Positions 1 to 11,163 of a stretch of 64,000 nt of DNA are shown here, piece by piece. The stretch is from Rugalucina vietnamica. Taxonomy: Eukaryota; Mollusca; Bivalvia; Lucinida; Lucinidae. The translations under genes and the position numbers were made by a program. Under the pieces are notes generated by a model. It worked only from the letters and a program-made list of their open reading frames with translations, was not told where the DNA came from and did no database searches. Each line of letters begins with the position of its first letter. Position 1 is the first letter of the stretch. The stretch covers positions 57,376,761 through 57,440,760 of the forward strand of contig OZ024869.1 in assembly GCA_964017185.1 (NCBI GenBank), given 5' to 3'.

Positions 1-189
1 AATATATAAGAATAATTGCTGGTCATAAACCAGCATTTTTAACAGAGTCGGGACTTGTTTACCGATGGCAAAGCTTCATACGATGAGATGGTTCATGTAT
101 CTTTGCGAGTTCTAGCACACTGGAGTTTTCAAAAATAAGCAACTCGATGATCGTGTTCGCGTGGCGGGGTAATACAGTCCTTCAAAGTA

Positions 190-256
190 CAGCGGATAAG
201 CTAAATGCACCGTAAAAAGGAGTCATGAGTTCGATCCCATGCTTCTCCACTCCTCC
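190..256 (+). other. tRNA-derived SINE-like promoter head
   Basis: An A-box-like stretch (ACAGCGGATAAGC) is followed about 35 bases later by a good B box (GAGTTCGATCCC), the spacing of a tRNA-type internal RNA polymerase III promoter. The same block recurs at 62212-62285 in the same context, so it travels with the R1 transposon. It does not fold as a complete functional tRNA in my reading and has no clear T-run terminator directly after it. Confidence 0.55.
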
Positions 257-873
257 GGGTGATACTTTAGACGAGGCTACAGACTTTGTGACCTTTTGTT
301 AAGTCAAAGGGACCTAGTCTTCAGACCTGACTGTCAGATAAAATCTGAACACACGGAATCGTTTAAACACCAACAAGATGATATTTAAGATGTTTGTCCG
401 TCGCCAGGTTGAACTAGGCCATGATAGTTGCAGACTAAGTTGCGGGCATATTCCAATCGATGGAATATCTAAATCAACAAATTACGTAGACCAGCTAGAT
501 AGGCCGCAATCCGTTTCACTTTGTCACCTAGCTCTACTTCTGCGTGGTGTGGAGAGTTATCAAGGAACACCGATGGGAACATCCTGACTACAAATTACGT
601 ATACATGTTGCTAAGGGGCGAACATTTTGAAAATATATGTCAATTGACACGAAATATATATTTTAACCGGATGTAGAGCTGTATATCTCGAAGTAGATAT
701 TATATTTAAATTCAAATAATTTGTGTTTATATCTAGATTTAGATATGATATCTAGTTTTTGATACTATATTAAAAAGGAGATATTTTGACAATATATGTC
801 AATTTAGATATAATATGTAAAACGAAGTATAGATAAACCGGATGTAGAGTTATATATCTAGAGGGAGATATTA

Positions 874-2040
874 CAGCTCGGTTTCAAAAATAACATACCC
901 CTGCAATGTCTCAAAATAAATTGACCTCTTCACCTTCATTGAATCAATCATTGCTTGCTGGTTATTAAGCTGATACGAATGAAACTTCTACATTTTGTGC
1001 ATGTGGCTATGTGTGTTGAAATGGTATTAATTTTATATTGATCATGAGCAGACCGATTGGACAGGAAGCTGCCTTATTCTGACAGATTTAAAGTCGAGTT
1101 TTCAAGCTTAGGTGGTTGGTATGGTGTACGTACTGTGAATTTGGCCACTTTCTGACCTGAATGCTATGCATTGACACCTATTTGAGACATCTTAAAACTT
1201 GCACCACACTCGAAACAGTACTGAATCAGAAAGTGGAAGTTTAATGTACCCACTACCTTGTATACAAGTACCTTGCAAATGCATGTTTTTAGCACAAAAA
1301 TTCTCTTCAAAGTTATCCAATTTTATGAATTTGCATCTGAGAATAGCAGTTATAATCGTAATGATTATTTATAGATAGTTTCTATAGAATTGTGTCCCAT
1401 GCAATAATGCCATGACCTTCTTGAACATAATGTATTGATCAAAGACATTTGTTGGTATGTGAATATTTTTGATTGAAATACTGTGACTGATCATTTTATC
1501 AAGATGGTTTATATAAGAAATCATCCCAGAGAAACTCAAACGAAACAAATATCAGGCACAAGAGAACACAGTAAGATGTAAACAGACAGTGGACAGTAAG
1601 AGCAGTTTTGCTTCCTTAACACACGCCTGTAATGAAAGGATACGCGTCTATTCAATCATTATTTCAGTACTTAAAATGTAAAGCGAATGTGGTGCAAGTT
1701 TTAATGTATCTAAAATAGATGTCCATGAAAAGTATTGAGGTCAGAAAGTGGCAATATTCACAGTACGTATATACATCATACCAATCGCCCAAACTTGAAA
1801 ACTTGATTTTAAATCTGTCAGCATTTTTGTATACGCCAAATACAGCTTCCTGTCCGATCGGACTGCTCATGATCAATATAAATTTAATACCATGTTAACA
1901 CACATAAACATATGCACAAAATGTAGAAGTTTCATTTGAACCAGGTCAATAGTCCCCAAGCAATTATCGATGCAATGAAGATGAAGAGGTCAATGTATTT
2001 TGCGACATTGCAGGGGTATGTTATTTTTGAAACCGAGCTG
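874..2040. mobile_element. Foldback DNA element with ~360-bp inverted arms, TA-flanked
   Basis: The ends are exact inverted copies: CAGCTCGGTTTCAAAAATAA at 874 and its complement ending at 2040. The arms run about 874-1235 and 1664-2040, with a unique spacer of about 430 bases. The flanks are TA on both sides (872-873, 2041-2042). The sequence on each side rejoins as the AT-rich repeat seen uninterrupted near 2375. This suggests a non-autonomous element inserted into R1 at a TA dinucleotide. There is no coding capacity. Confidence 0.75.
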
Positions 2041-2139
2041 TATATGTAAATTCAAATATTTTGTGTTTATATCTAGATTTAGATATGATATCTACTTTTA
2101 GATACTATATTATATGTCGTTTTAAAGGATGTGCTCTAC

Positions 2140-2730
2140 TGTAATATGTCACACGAAATATATATTTTAACCGGATGTAGAGCTGTATATCTCGAAGTAG
2201 ATATTATATTTAAATTCAAATAATTTGTGTTTATATCTAGATTTAGCTATGATATCTAGTTGTTTGATACTACGTGTATATTAAAAAGGAGATATTTTGA
2301 CAATATATGTCAATTTAGATATAATATGTAAAACGAAGTATAGATCAACTGGATGTAGAGTTATATATCTAGAAGGAGATACTATATGTAAATTCAAATA
2401 TTTTGTATGCCATATTTATATTTATACATAACAATGTACGTAATGTATTGTGACGGCAACTCTGTCGAACTTGATATTTTGTCAACCTGCGAATCTGATA
2501 ACTATGTAAACCTGTATTATCTAGTATTAGCAATGCAAAATAAAATAAAGTAAAATAAAATAAAATAAATAAATAAATAATACAAAACCGATTTATGTAT
2601 GAACGTAAGGAAAACATGCGCAAGGGACTATTTTAGTCTTATACTGGACTTGACCCGATATGATATCTACTTTTAGATACTATATGAAAAAGGAGATATT
2701 ATATGTCGTTTTAAAGGATGTGCTCTACTG
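2140..2730 (+). repeat. Partial second copy of the R1 right end
   Basis: Directly after the first terminus at 2139 the sequence restarts inside the R1 repeat (AACCGGATGTAGAGCTG) and ends again with GGATGTGCTCTACTG near 2730. This is a partial tandem duplication of the terminal part, or a second truncated insertion abutting the first. Confidence 0.6.
2408..2657 (+). mobile_element. A-tailed retroelement fragment, unclassified
   Basis: The R1 repeat is broken after AAATATTTTGT and resumes at GATATGATATCTACTTTTAG. The inserted segment contains an A-rich tail of AATAAA/TAAAA units (about 2539-2582), as at the 3' end of a non-LTR retroelement or SINE. No reading frame or tRNA-like head is recognised. 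A processed transcript is also possible. Confidence 0.35.
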
Positions 2731-3366
2731 GTATAAAAGTTAGAGACTTCAAATTTTATATGCATGTTCAGAATGACCAAATCTATTACTGAAAACAAGA
2801 ATAAGACGCTGTGGTTTACCTTTGTCTTCTTTTAGTACTTTGTTTCTTTTTCTTATAATCTTTGTAGAAGCGTACAGTACACCTGGGTATTCATTTGATG
2901 ACTAAATGTATACCTTTTTCTGCAATCTTCTTTTTGTCTCAAAGTGGTGTGGCCTCTGATGGCTACCGCCGGGGATATGTGAGCTTTGCTCACTTTTGCT
3001 AAATTTAAGAGAACAATCGGTTTTTACGTATTCTTGACAATGCAAAGGAAAATGCCTTCAGCAGCATGATTCTGTAACGTCTAAATGTACAGCAGGCTTC
3101 GTATGGCATAACAATGGTATTTAAAAGCTAGAATTATTCCCCATCTTATAAGAACGTCCGACTAATGAAAACACGGCTCAGTCTGCACATCCACACTATC
3201 TGATCAATGTGTGTTTCATTTAGATATTTGTTGGGATACGCCAAATGAGGTTGGGTTGGGAAGACCCCCAACTGTACAAGGAACTGCTCCAAATTTAATC
3301 CAATTGATTCTATTATACCTGAATGAAATGGTCAGAAATCATGAGACAAGACTTGCGGATGTGCTT
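2731..3366. other. Unassigned intergenic stretch
   Basis: I see no long reading frame, terminal repeats or family shared with the rest of the window. Confidence 0.5.
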
Positions 3367-5126
3367 TTTAGCTCACCTGAGCCGAAGGCTCAAAAGGTGA
3401 GCTTATAGGATGTCCGTCCGTCGTCGTCCGTCCACAATTTCAAAGATCTTCTCCTCTGAAACCGCTTGAACAATCAAAGCCAAACTTCAAATGTAGCATC
3501 CTTAGGAAGGGGGAACGACAGTTTATATAAATGGTCCAGGTCACATGACCAAGATGGCGGCCATGCCCATATATGGTAAAAACCATGAAAATTCTTATCT
3601 TCTTCTCTGGAACCGGTGGACCGATTTCAACGAAACATGGTAGGTAGCATTTGTGACTCTGACCCATCATAGTGTATATAATAAACCATGACCTTTGGCT
3701 GACCTTGACCTATTTAACGGCAAGCTCAATTTTGGTTACATAGGCTTTTCAATGGAAAAAAAGTGAAAACATTGAATTTTTCAGCATGTTTTGTAGCCTG
3801 TGACCTGAAAGTTGGTAGATACAGACAACATGTAGAGCCAATGAAGTGCTGTGAGTATAAAAAGTCAAGGTCATTTCTTGACCTTGGCCAAAGGTCATTT
3901 ACAAATTAAATATAAATTTTAATTTTCTCAGTAACCACTTGACTAATCAAAGCAAAATTTTATATGTAGTATCCTTAGGATAGAGGAACAAAAGTTTATA
4001 TAAAATGGTCCAGGTCACATGACCTAGATAGCCATCATGGCTATACGTAAATAGCAAAAACCTCTAAAAATCTTCTTCTCCAGAACCAGAAGGCCTATGA
4101 TTTTGAAGCTTGGCATGAAGCATCAGGGGGAGGAGCTCTACAAAGTTTACATAAATCATGACCTTAAGATGACCTTGACCTATTTTACGGCAAGGTCAAC
4201 ATAGGTCGCCCATGCATTTGAATGGGGAAAATTGTCAAAATGTCATTTGAAAAACTTTATGGAAATGGGCAAATAGACTGAAGATTTATGATTCTGGAAA
4301 AAAATGGACCCCAGGGACAGGTCTGCCCCCAATCTTGGGCAATATACATGTATATTACCATAATATCTTCTTCTCTGAAACCGTTTGGCCAATCAAAGCC
4401 AAACGTCATGTGGAGCATTCTTAGGAACTGAAAATGAACGTTTATATAAATGGTCAAGGTCACATGACCAAGATGGCCGCCATAGCTATAAATAGCAAGA
4501 ATCTTTAAAAAATTTCTTCTCCAGAACCAGAAGGCCTATGATTTTGATACTTGGCATGAAGCATCATGGGTAGGAGCTCTACAAAGTTTATATAAATCAT
4601 GACCTTGGGATGACCTTGGCCTATTTTATGGCAAGGCCAACATAGGTTGCCCATGCATTTGAACGGGGAAAATTAGTAAAATGTAATTAAATGGGGGGAA
4701 ACTTTCTGGTAGTATGCAAATGGACAGAAAATTTATGTTTATGGAAAAAATGCCCTCATGGGGTTGTCTGTCCCCGCCCCTGGGCTATATACATGTATAT
4801 GGCCATAATATTCAAACATCTTCTTCTCTGAAACCGCTTGGCCAATCAAAGGCAAACTTTATGTGGAGCATCCTTAGGAAAGGGGAATGAAAGTTAATAT
4901 AAATGGTCAAGGTCTCATGACCAAGATGGCCACCATGGCTATAAATAGCAAAACCTTTATAAATCTTATTCTTCAGAACTGGAAGACCTATGAGTTTGAA
5001 CCTTTGCCTAAAGCATCAGTAAATGGAGCTCTACAAAGATGATCTTGACCTATTTTATGGCAAGGTCAGCTGAGGTCGCATATCCCAGATCTCAGGTGAG
5101 CGTTTACAGGACCATTGGTCCTCTGG
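3367..5126 (-). mobile_element. Family A Helentron-like repeat, copy i
   Basis: Read on the minus strand it starts CCAGAGGACCAATGGTCCTG, a hairpin AGGACC-AAT-GGTCCT, then CGCTCACCTGAG, and ends with GAGCTAAA after a TGAGCC/GGCTCA hairpin. The body is about four diverged tandem monomers of 440-490 bases. Each carries CCAAGATGGC(G/C)GCCAT, GGTCACATGACC and AGGTCAAGGTCA words. There is no target-site duplication and no reading frame. Short asymmetric inverted ends, 3' hairpin, tandem core and head-to-tail junctions resemble non-autonomous Helentrons, including oyster pearl-type elements. The class assignment is inference. Confidence 0.65.
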
Positions 5127-5700
5127 TTTAGCTCACCTGAGCCAAAGGCTCAAAATATGAGCTTATTGGATTGCCATGCTCCGGCGTCCGCCCGTCCGTC
5201 GTCCACAATTTCAAAGATCTTCTCCTCTGACACCGCTTGGCCAATCAAAGCCAAACTTCAAGTGGAACATCCTATCCTTAGAAAGGGGGAACGAACATTT
5301 AGATGGCAGCCGTGGCTATATAAAAACCTTTAAAAATCTTCTTCTCCAGAGGAACCATAGATTAAGTCCGTTCAGCCCGGCATGACGAATAACTGCCACT
5401 TTCTACTACTATTTCTTCTCCAGAACCAGAAGGCATATGATTTTGAAACTTGGCATGAATCACCAGGGAGAGGAGCTCTACAAAGTCTATATAAATCATG
5501 ACCCTGGAATGAACTTGGCCGATTTTACGGCAAAGTCAACATAGGTCGCCCTTGAAAGAGGAAATTTGTCAAAATGTCTTTTGAAGGAAAAAGCTTGAAG
5601 CAAATGGGCATACGGACTGACTATTATGATTCTGAAAAAATTTGGACACCAAATGCTGGTCTGTCCCCATCCCGGGGCAATAAGTTCACACATACTGTTT
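5127..5700 (-). mobile_element. Family A copy ii, truncated at its 5' part
   Basis: On the minus strand its GAGCTAAA end abuts the CCAGAGGACC start of copy i with no extra base. Only about one and a half core monomers remain before the similarity fades near 5700, followed by A/T-rich sequence. Confidence 0.6.
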
Positions 5701-5817
5701 TTGAGATTTTTATCCGTGAATAAATAAATGAATAAATAATTTGAGATTTAGATTGAATTCAGTTGTAATTCAACTCCAGGTAATGTATCTTTATAGTAGG
5801 TAGATCTATCCATTTTA

Positions 5818-5818
<1 letters not shown>

Positions 5819-5855
<37 letters not shown>
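5819..5855. repeat. Poly(A) run
   Basis: A run of about 36 A residues. It may be the tail of a reverse-transcribed insertion or simple-sequence expansion. No retroelement body is recognised next to it. Confidence 0.8.
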
Positions 5856-5856
<1 letters not shown>

Positions 5857-5867
5857 AAAAAGAAAAA

Positions 5868-6120
5868 ATGTCATGGACATGTTTTGGTGCCTTGTCGACG
5901 AGCTTATGACATATGTATGTAGACAAACGTAATTCATTCGAGCCTTTCACAGTATAATGCCCTGTCCAAAGAATTTGCCATAGAATTCTGCTTAAAACGT
6001 TGCTATAGAAGAAACGGAAAAAAAAAAACGTTATGACTTACAATATCACTACCCCTACCGGACCGGCTACCCCTAACGAGTGAACCTGCGGAAGGGCTCG
6101 TAGAAACACCCAAAACAACC
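5868..6120 (+). repeat. Direct repeat unit paired with 7802-8035
   Basis: TGGACATGTTTTGGTGC through CGAGTGAACCTGCGGAAGGG matches 7802-8035 in the same orientation with scattered substitutions. It belongs to the repeat cluster that continues to about 9900. No coding potential is seen. Confidence 0.6.
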
Positions 6121-6278
6121 CCTAACATTCAAAAACCATTTGATAGTGCCTAAACACTTATAATTTTTGTATGTTGTTCTATAGACAAATGTTTGTAAAA
6201 TATGATAAGAAAGTGCAGTGAATGGCCCCTCAAAACAAAGAGGAATACCCCCGAAGAAAACTGCATTAAATGCTCGTA

Positions 6279-7191
6279 AACCCCTGTCACACCAGGGTGG
6301 CGTTCTCGCGGCGTTCTACAAAAATGCAGAACGCCAAGGTGAACGCCGTGAGAACTCCATGGACGCCGTGGCAACGCGGTGGGAACTCCATCGAACGCCG
6401 TGGGAAATCCTAGAACGCCAAGGGTCGGCGTTTCTTTTGGACATGCTCAAAACAAACGCCATCACTCGGCGTTCTAATAAGAGCGCCGTGGGGACGCCGT
6501 GGGGACGCCGTGAGGACGCCGTGGCAACGCAGTGAGAACTTCATCAACGCGGCGGGAACGCCGTGAGAACTCCATGGACGCCGTGGGAACTCCGTGGAAA
6601 CGCCATGGGCTACCACGACGTTTGCACTACGATCTCACGGCATGCCCGCGGGACTCATTCCGTTGTTTTTGAGGCGATGGTGCTGGACTGAATTCCAGTT
6701 GTAGTGATAGTGTCGGTGGTGGTACATGTACGTCATCTGTCTTTTTCGGACTTTTCCCCTTTAGTCACCGCTTTCCTTCTTCCCCTCTTACCAGTCATGC
6801 TGTCTTCTTGAAAGCAAACGTACAAATGAGTGAGACTTTGTTTCTGTTTTGCCTACAAACCGTCAGAGCAGTGCTAGAACGCCGTATAAGCGCGGCGCGA
6901 ACGCCGTGGAAGCGCGGTGCGAACGCCAAGAGCGCCGCGCAAACGCAGTGAAAGCGTCGTGCAAGCTCCGTGGAACGCCACATAGAACTCCGCAGAACGC
7001 AGTGAGAACTCCGTAGGAACGCCTTGGACGCGACGAGGACGCCATGGGGACGCCGTGAGGACGCCATGGCTTGCTTTTTTCACAAATAAAATCATTTTTT
7101 CTTGGAGTTCTCGTGGCGTTCTGGAAAAATTAAGAAAATTTAAGAACGCCACGCAAACGCCGCGCGAACGCCTTCTGGTGTGACAGGGGCT
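6279..7191. mobile_element. 913-bp TIR element built of GAACGCCGTG subrepeats, TA duplication
   Basis: The ends are CCCCTGTCACACCAG and its exact complement, with TA at 6277-6278 and 7192-7193. The inverted paralogous copy around 9725-9750 lacks the element and reads CTCGTTAGCAG across the site, so this is an empty-site match. The interior is two GC-rich blocks (about 6296-6640 and 6870-7170) of direct GAACGCCGTG/GAACTCC(A/G)TGG units around a unique 250-base middle. No transposase is present. A TA-targeting superfamily is likely, but which one is unclear. Confidence 0.8.
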
Positions 7192-7199
7192 TAGCAGAA

Positions 7200-8555
7200 T
7201 AAGTAATTTAATCGCAAAAACTCGCCTATTAATACCTATCACTTGACATAATCACGGTTGGTGATGTCGTAACCAGGTTATGCAAAGCGAATCTTCACGG
7301 GAACTTTCGAACATGAGCCACGGGATCAGACAAAATGTCAACAGCGAAGTGAGTTTTCACGATTTTTTTTTCACAGTATTGCAGCCTTATACATGTATAT
7401 ACAAAAAGGCGAATACCACTCTCAATAGTATTTATGCCTGCATCCGAAACGAATGAATCAGGCACACAAACGTCAATAGATTACTTGCGATCCACTTTCT
7501 CCTCTCTCACGGCTGGTAATGTCGTTAGAAGCAATCAAATGTTATGCAAACGGACGCCTTACGGGAGCTTCCGGACATGAGTAACGGGAACAGAACACGA
7601 AAAACAACATGTGACATTTGTTTATGTTTACGCAAATTTCTTTGTTCGGAGGTAAATATTCTGAAATCGGGCAATACTATTCCAAATAGTATTTATTTCT
7701 GCCCACTTTTTTGCGATCGTAGGAGTGGGAAATGCTGTTGTATCTCTAGAATCCAAGTTTTTCTGGAAGCGAGGTATGTTGTTCGTTCTGTTATGAACTG
7801 GTACTGGACATGTTTTGGTGCATTGTCGGCGAGCTTTTGTAGACAAACGTATCTCATTCGAGCCTTTCGCTGTATAATGCCTTGTCCAAAGCATTTGCCA
7901 TAGAAATTCTGCTTAAAAACTTTGCTACAGAAGAAACGGAAAAAAAGTTATGACTTACGACATGACTTCCCCTATCGGACCGGTTACCCCTAACGAGTGA
8001 ACCTGCAGAAGGGCTCATGGAAACATCCAAAACCTACCCAATATGTAGGTTTAATGGGTATTTTGGAATGTAATTCGTACCGAAATCGCTACAATCCCAT
8101 TTTACTCACGTCGTCTCCGCATGAAACGAAGGGAAGCGTGTACAGACACCAAATTTTTACCACCGACGCAGAACCAACCTAGGACCTCTAGCAACAGAGG
8201 TCAGTGTTCTTACCACTGAATTCAATCATCAGTTACTGGAATAAAATCGCCGATATTTCAGTAAATTTCCGTTTTCGGGTTGTTGCTTTAAAATTTAAAA
8301 TAATTTTTTTAAATGGGACTTTGTTTTAATAGCAGGAATTCGTCTCGTTAGGTGCAATAGTGCTGATAGGGGTAACCCATGTCGATAGGGGCAACATAAA
8401 CGAAAAGCTCAGCTTCTACACAAGTGACACTTGAGAATAAATCTTGACAACGTTTGTTTGCAAAACAAAATGGATTAGGATACAGTTATATGTAGCAAAA
8501 GCGTATTTTAAAGCATTTATTGTACCGAACCCCCTCACTTGCAACCACGAAAGCA
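7200..8555. repeat. Left side of complex inverted-repeat cluster
   Basis: Segments here reappear inverted downstream: 7205-7245 near 9688-9725, 7255-7510 at 8575-8835, and 8041-8555 at 8865-9375. The order is scrambled, so the cluster is not one simple palindrome. More likely it is several insertions of one foldback-prone family. 8130-8220 contains the complement of the tRNA-like block at 9184. Confidence 0.6.
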
Positions 8556-8864
8556 ATACCACACTCAGGATAAAGTGGATCGCAAGTACTCTAATGACGT
8601 TTGTGTGCCCCATTCATTCGTTTTGGGTGCAGACATAAATACTAAATGGAATGGTATTCCCCTTTTTGTATATATCAAGCTGCAATACCGTGTGAAAAAA
8701 TACAGTTCTTGAAAACTCACTTGGCTGTTGACATTTTGTCTGATCCCGTAAATCATGTTCGGAAGTTCCCGTGAAGATTCGCTTTGCATAACCTTCCAGT
8801 TGCCCCTAACGACATTACCAGCCGTGTCTCTGTGGTGTTTCGGTGTAATTAGATTTCGTGGTTG

Positions 8865-9375
8865 CAAGTGAGGGCGTTCGGTACAATAAATGCTTTAAAA
8901 TACACTTTTGCTACATATAACCATATCCTAATCCATTTTGTTTTGCAAGCAAAAGTTGTCAAGATTTATTCTCAAGTGGCACTTGTGTAGATGCTGAGCT
9001 TTTCATTTATGTTGCCCCTATCGACATGGATTGCCCTTATCAGCACTATTGCCACTAACGTGACGAATTCCTGCTATTGCAGCAAAGTCCCATTTTAAGA
9101 TTATTTTATAACAAAGCAACAACTCGAAAAACGGAAATTTACTGAAATATCGGCGATTTTAGTTTAGTAACTGTTTGAAGCGTGGTATACCTCAGTGGTA
9201 AGAACACTAGCCTCTGGTGCTTGAGGTCCCAGGTTAGAGAGATCTGCACCGGTAGTAAAGAATTTTATGTCTGTAAACGATTCCCTTCTTGTCATTTGAG
9301 ACGTCGTCGTGAGTAAAATGGGATTGTAGAGCTTGCGGTACGAATTATATTCCAAAACACCCATTAATCCCCTAA
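8865..9375. repeat. Right inverted arm matching 8041-8555
   Basis: GTGGTTGCAAGTGAGGGCG to the AATGGGATTGTAG region is the complement of 8041-8555 with small indels. The arms are about 510 bases and the spacer about 310. The two arms could form a long hairpin in RNA or single-stranded DNA. Confidence 0.65.
9184..9245 (+). other. tRNA-like SINE head, degraded
   Basis: TATACCTCAGTGGTAAGAAC resembles a tRNA A box, and CCAGGTTAGAGAGATC sits where a B box would be but has lost its core. An inverted copy lies near 8180-8215. A decayed tRNA-derived SINE is more likely than a tRNA gene. Confidence 0.45.
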
Positions 9376-9788
9376 AAACTTACCATTTCATCTATGTTAT
9401 AGCTTGAAAAGTACATTTTCCCACAGCAACGCACGTTGTGCGACCGGGTTCAAGTTGATTGCATATAAAATCGGTATTATTCTTTTTCAAGTCAAGTTGA
9501 TTATGCCACGGTGCATGATCGCACATGGCATTGCTCTTGTCCTGGTTTTCACCTAAAAAGCAAAAATAGTTTCGCCCAAGTGATATCGTGCTGGATTGGT
9601 GGCCTTGTAAAGCAGTATAATTCTGGCGTGCTAATCATGTTGTTTTGAGAAGGCTCTGTCATATTTCGTATTTCATATTCTGTGGTTGATAGGTATTAAC
9701 AGGCGAGATTTTTTGCGATTAAATTTCGTCTTCTGCTAACGAGAATTTTAATGTGGTATTCTATTCGGGAGGTATCCCTCTTTCTCTT

Positions 9789-9789
<1 letters not shown>

Positions 9790-9838
<49 letters not shown>

Positions 9839-9849
9839 GGGGGGGGGGG
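9790..9849. repeat. Poly(T) run followed by poly(G)
   Basis: About 48 T residues are followed by about 12 G residues. It interrupts the inverted paralogue of the 6160-6280 segment. Length is probably unstable. Confidence 0.8.
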
Positions 9850-10071
9850 CGTCCACTACAATTTCCTATTATATATAACAAACATTTATATAAATATTTC
9901 TTAATTAACCACTAATGATATATGCGTATTTTTTTGTGAAAACACTAACCATCATAACGCAATGCAACGTCGAAATGAAAATCACAACAAAAGCCCACTT
10001 TCGGTAGATTATTATTGCAAAGAATATACAACTGCTTCTCAAAATGTCCTCAGGTCGATAATTTATAAGAA

Positions 10072-10706
10072 CAAGAGAACCAATGGTCCTATAAACGCTC
10101 ACCTGAGACCTGAGATATATACTAATAAACTTGTTTGACTACAATGGTAATATGCATGTATATAACCCCAGGGCAGGGTCAGAATAACACCTGGTGTCAA
10201 TGTCTTTTCAAATCATGAAAAAATCAGTCCATTTGCCAATTTACTGCAAGTGTTGCCCTTCAAATGACATTTTAACAAGTTTCCCCATTCAAATGCATGG
10301 GCGACCTAAGTTGACCTTGCCGAAAAATAGGTCAAGGTCATCCCAGGGTCATGATTTATACAAACTTTGTAGAGCTCCATTGCCTGATGCTTCATGCCAA
10401 GTTTCAAAATCACAGGCCTTCTGGTTCTGGAGAAGAAGATTTTTAAAGGTTTTTGCTATTTATAGCCCTAGTGGCCATCTTGGTCATGTGACCTGGACCA
10501 TTTATACAAACTATCGTTCCCGCTCCAGATGAAATTTGAATTTGATTGGCCAAGCGGTTTCAGAGAAGATGTTTGAATATTTTTGTCATAGACATGTATA
10601 TATAGCCCCTGCGGCAGGGGCAGACAACCCCCTTCACCCCAAACTATTTTCATAAACATAAATCTTCTGTCCATTTGCTCATTCCTAGCAAGTTTTCGGC
10701 CATTAA
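10072..10706 (+). mobile_element. Family A copy iii, left part
   Basis: It starts with AGAACCAATGGTCCTATAAACGCTCACCTGAG-like sequence (hairpin plus CTCACCTGAG end). It runs through one and a half core monomers and stops inside a monomer at GCCATTAA (TTAA at 10703-10706). The remainder of the same copy resumes at 38891. The intact copy at 55040-55150 shows the uninterrupted order CTGCCATTAAATGACATTTT. Confidence 0.7.
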
Positions 10707-11163
10707 GAGCAATTCTCTGTAACCACTTAATTTTTTTACATAGGGCCGTGGCACGCATAGTCACCGATTTTGCTGAAACTTTCCTATCTTGGTCATTTGA
10801 ACATAAAACTAATTAATCAACACTCATATGCTCCAATTTCATACCCGTTGTCATGGAAACGGCAAATGAATATTTTGGCAAAAAGTGTGTCCAAAAATCA
10901 CCTATAATTGGGTATTTTCCAGCTGTAACTTTTACTTTATACAAATTCAGATCCAACTTATGGTCCACATATATGAATATACAACACATTTTGATTAGAA
11001 ATACAAAAATAAAAATTCATTTGGAAAGCCTCTGATTTTATCATGGCTCTGCAAAGTGGGTGAGGTTTCGAAGATTTGAAAAAGTGATTTTTCAGCATTT
11101 TTAGGGACAATTCTCATAGTGAGTGCGGTCCGTTGCAGATATACGCGCATATTCACGATATAC
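10707..11163 (+). repeat. Left terminal inverted repeat of the 28-kb element
   Basis: It matches the complement of 38464-38890 with small indels. One is a segment of about 33 bases (near 10913-10946) present only here. It contains GTTGTCATGGAAAC, an X-box-like word, and ends at CGATATACAACAAT, where the left arm is interrupted by an insertion. Confidence 0.75.

Larger units (their letters stand above)
1..2139 (+). mobile_element. Right part of AT-rich TIR transposon (family R1), cut by window edge
   Basis: Positions 1-870 match 62050-62950 closely and in the same order, including the CCAGCATTTTTAACNGAGT stretch, a tRNA-like block and AT-rich tracts built from TATATCTAGA and GGAGATAT words. 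The copy ends near 2139 with TTTTAAAGGATGTGCTCTACTG, a diverged form of the terminal repeat that closes the complete copy at 63063. The left end lies outside the window. It is interrupted by a foldback element at 874-2040. No transposase-like reading frame is visible, so it is probably non-autonomous. The superfamily is not assigned. Confidence 0.6.

Noticed and set aside
190..256. Functional tRNA genes here, at 9184, 52683 and 62212
   Set aside because: Promoter boxes are tRNA-like but acceptor stems and cloverleaf pairing are not intact and copies sit inside mobile elements.
378..587. Small frame of 69 codons conserved at 62464-62676 (70 codons), looking like a peptide gene
   Set aside because: Comparing the two copies codon by codon, about a dozen differences are non-synonymous and only two synonymous, and the ends differ. 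This is drift within a repeated transposon, not a selected protein.
3367..5126. Frames inside family A copies (for example 3440-3670, 4257-4463) as conserved genes
   Set aside because: They recur because the monomers repeat, are short, start and stop at different places in each copy, and carry no domain.
6218..7242. Frames of 60-120 codons on both strands rich in Arg/Ala/Thr
   Set aside because: They are read-through of the GAACGCCGTG subrepeats of the TIR element, open in several frames only because of GC-rich tandem composition.
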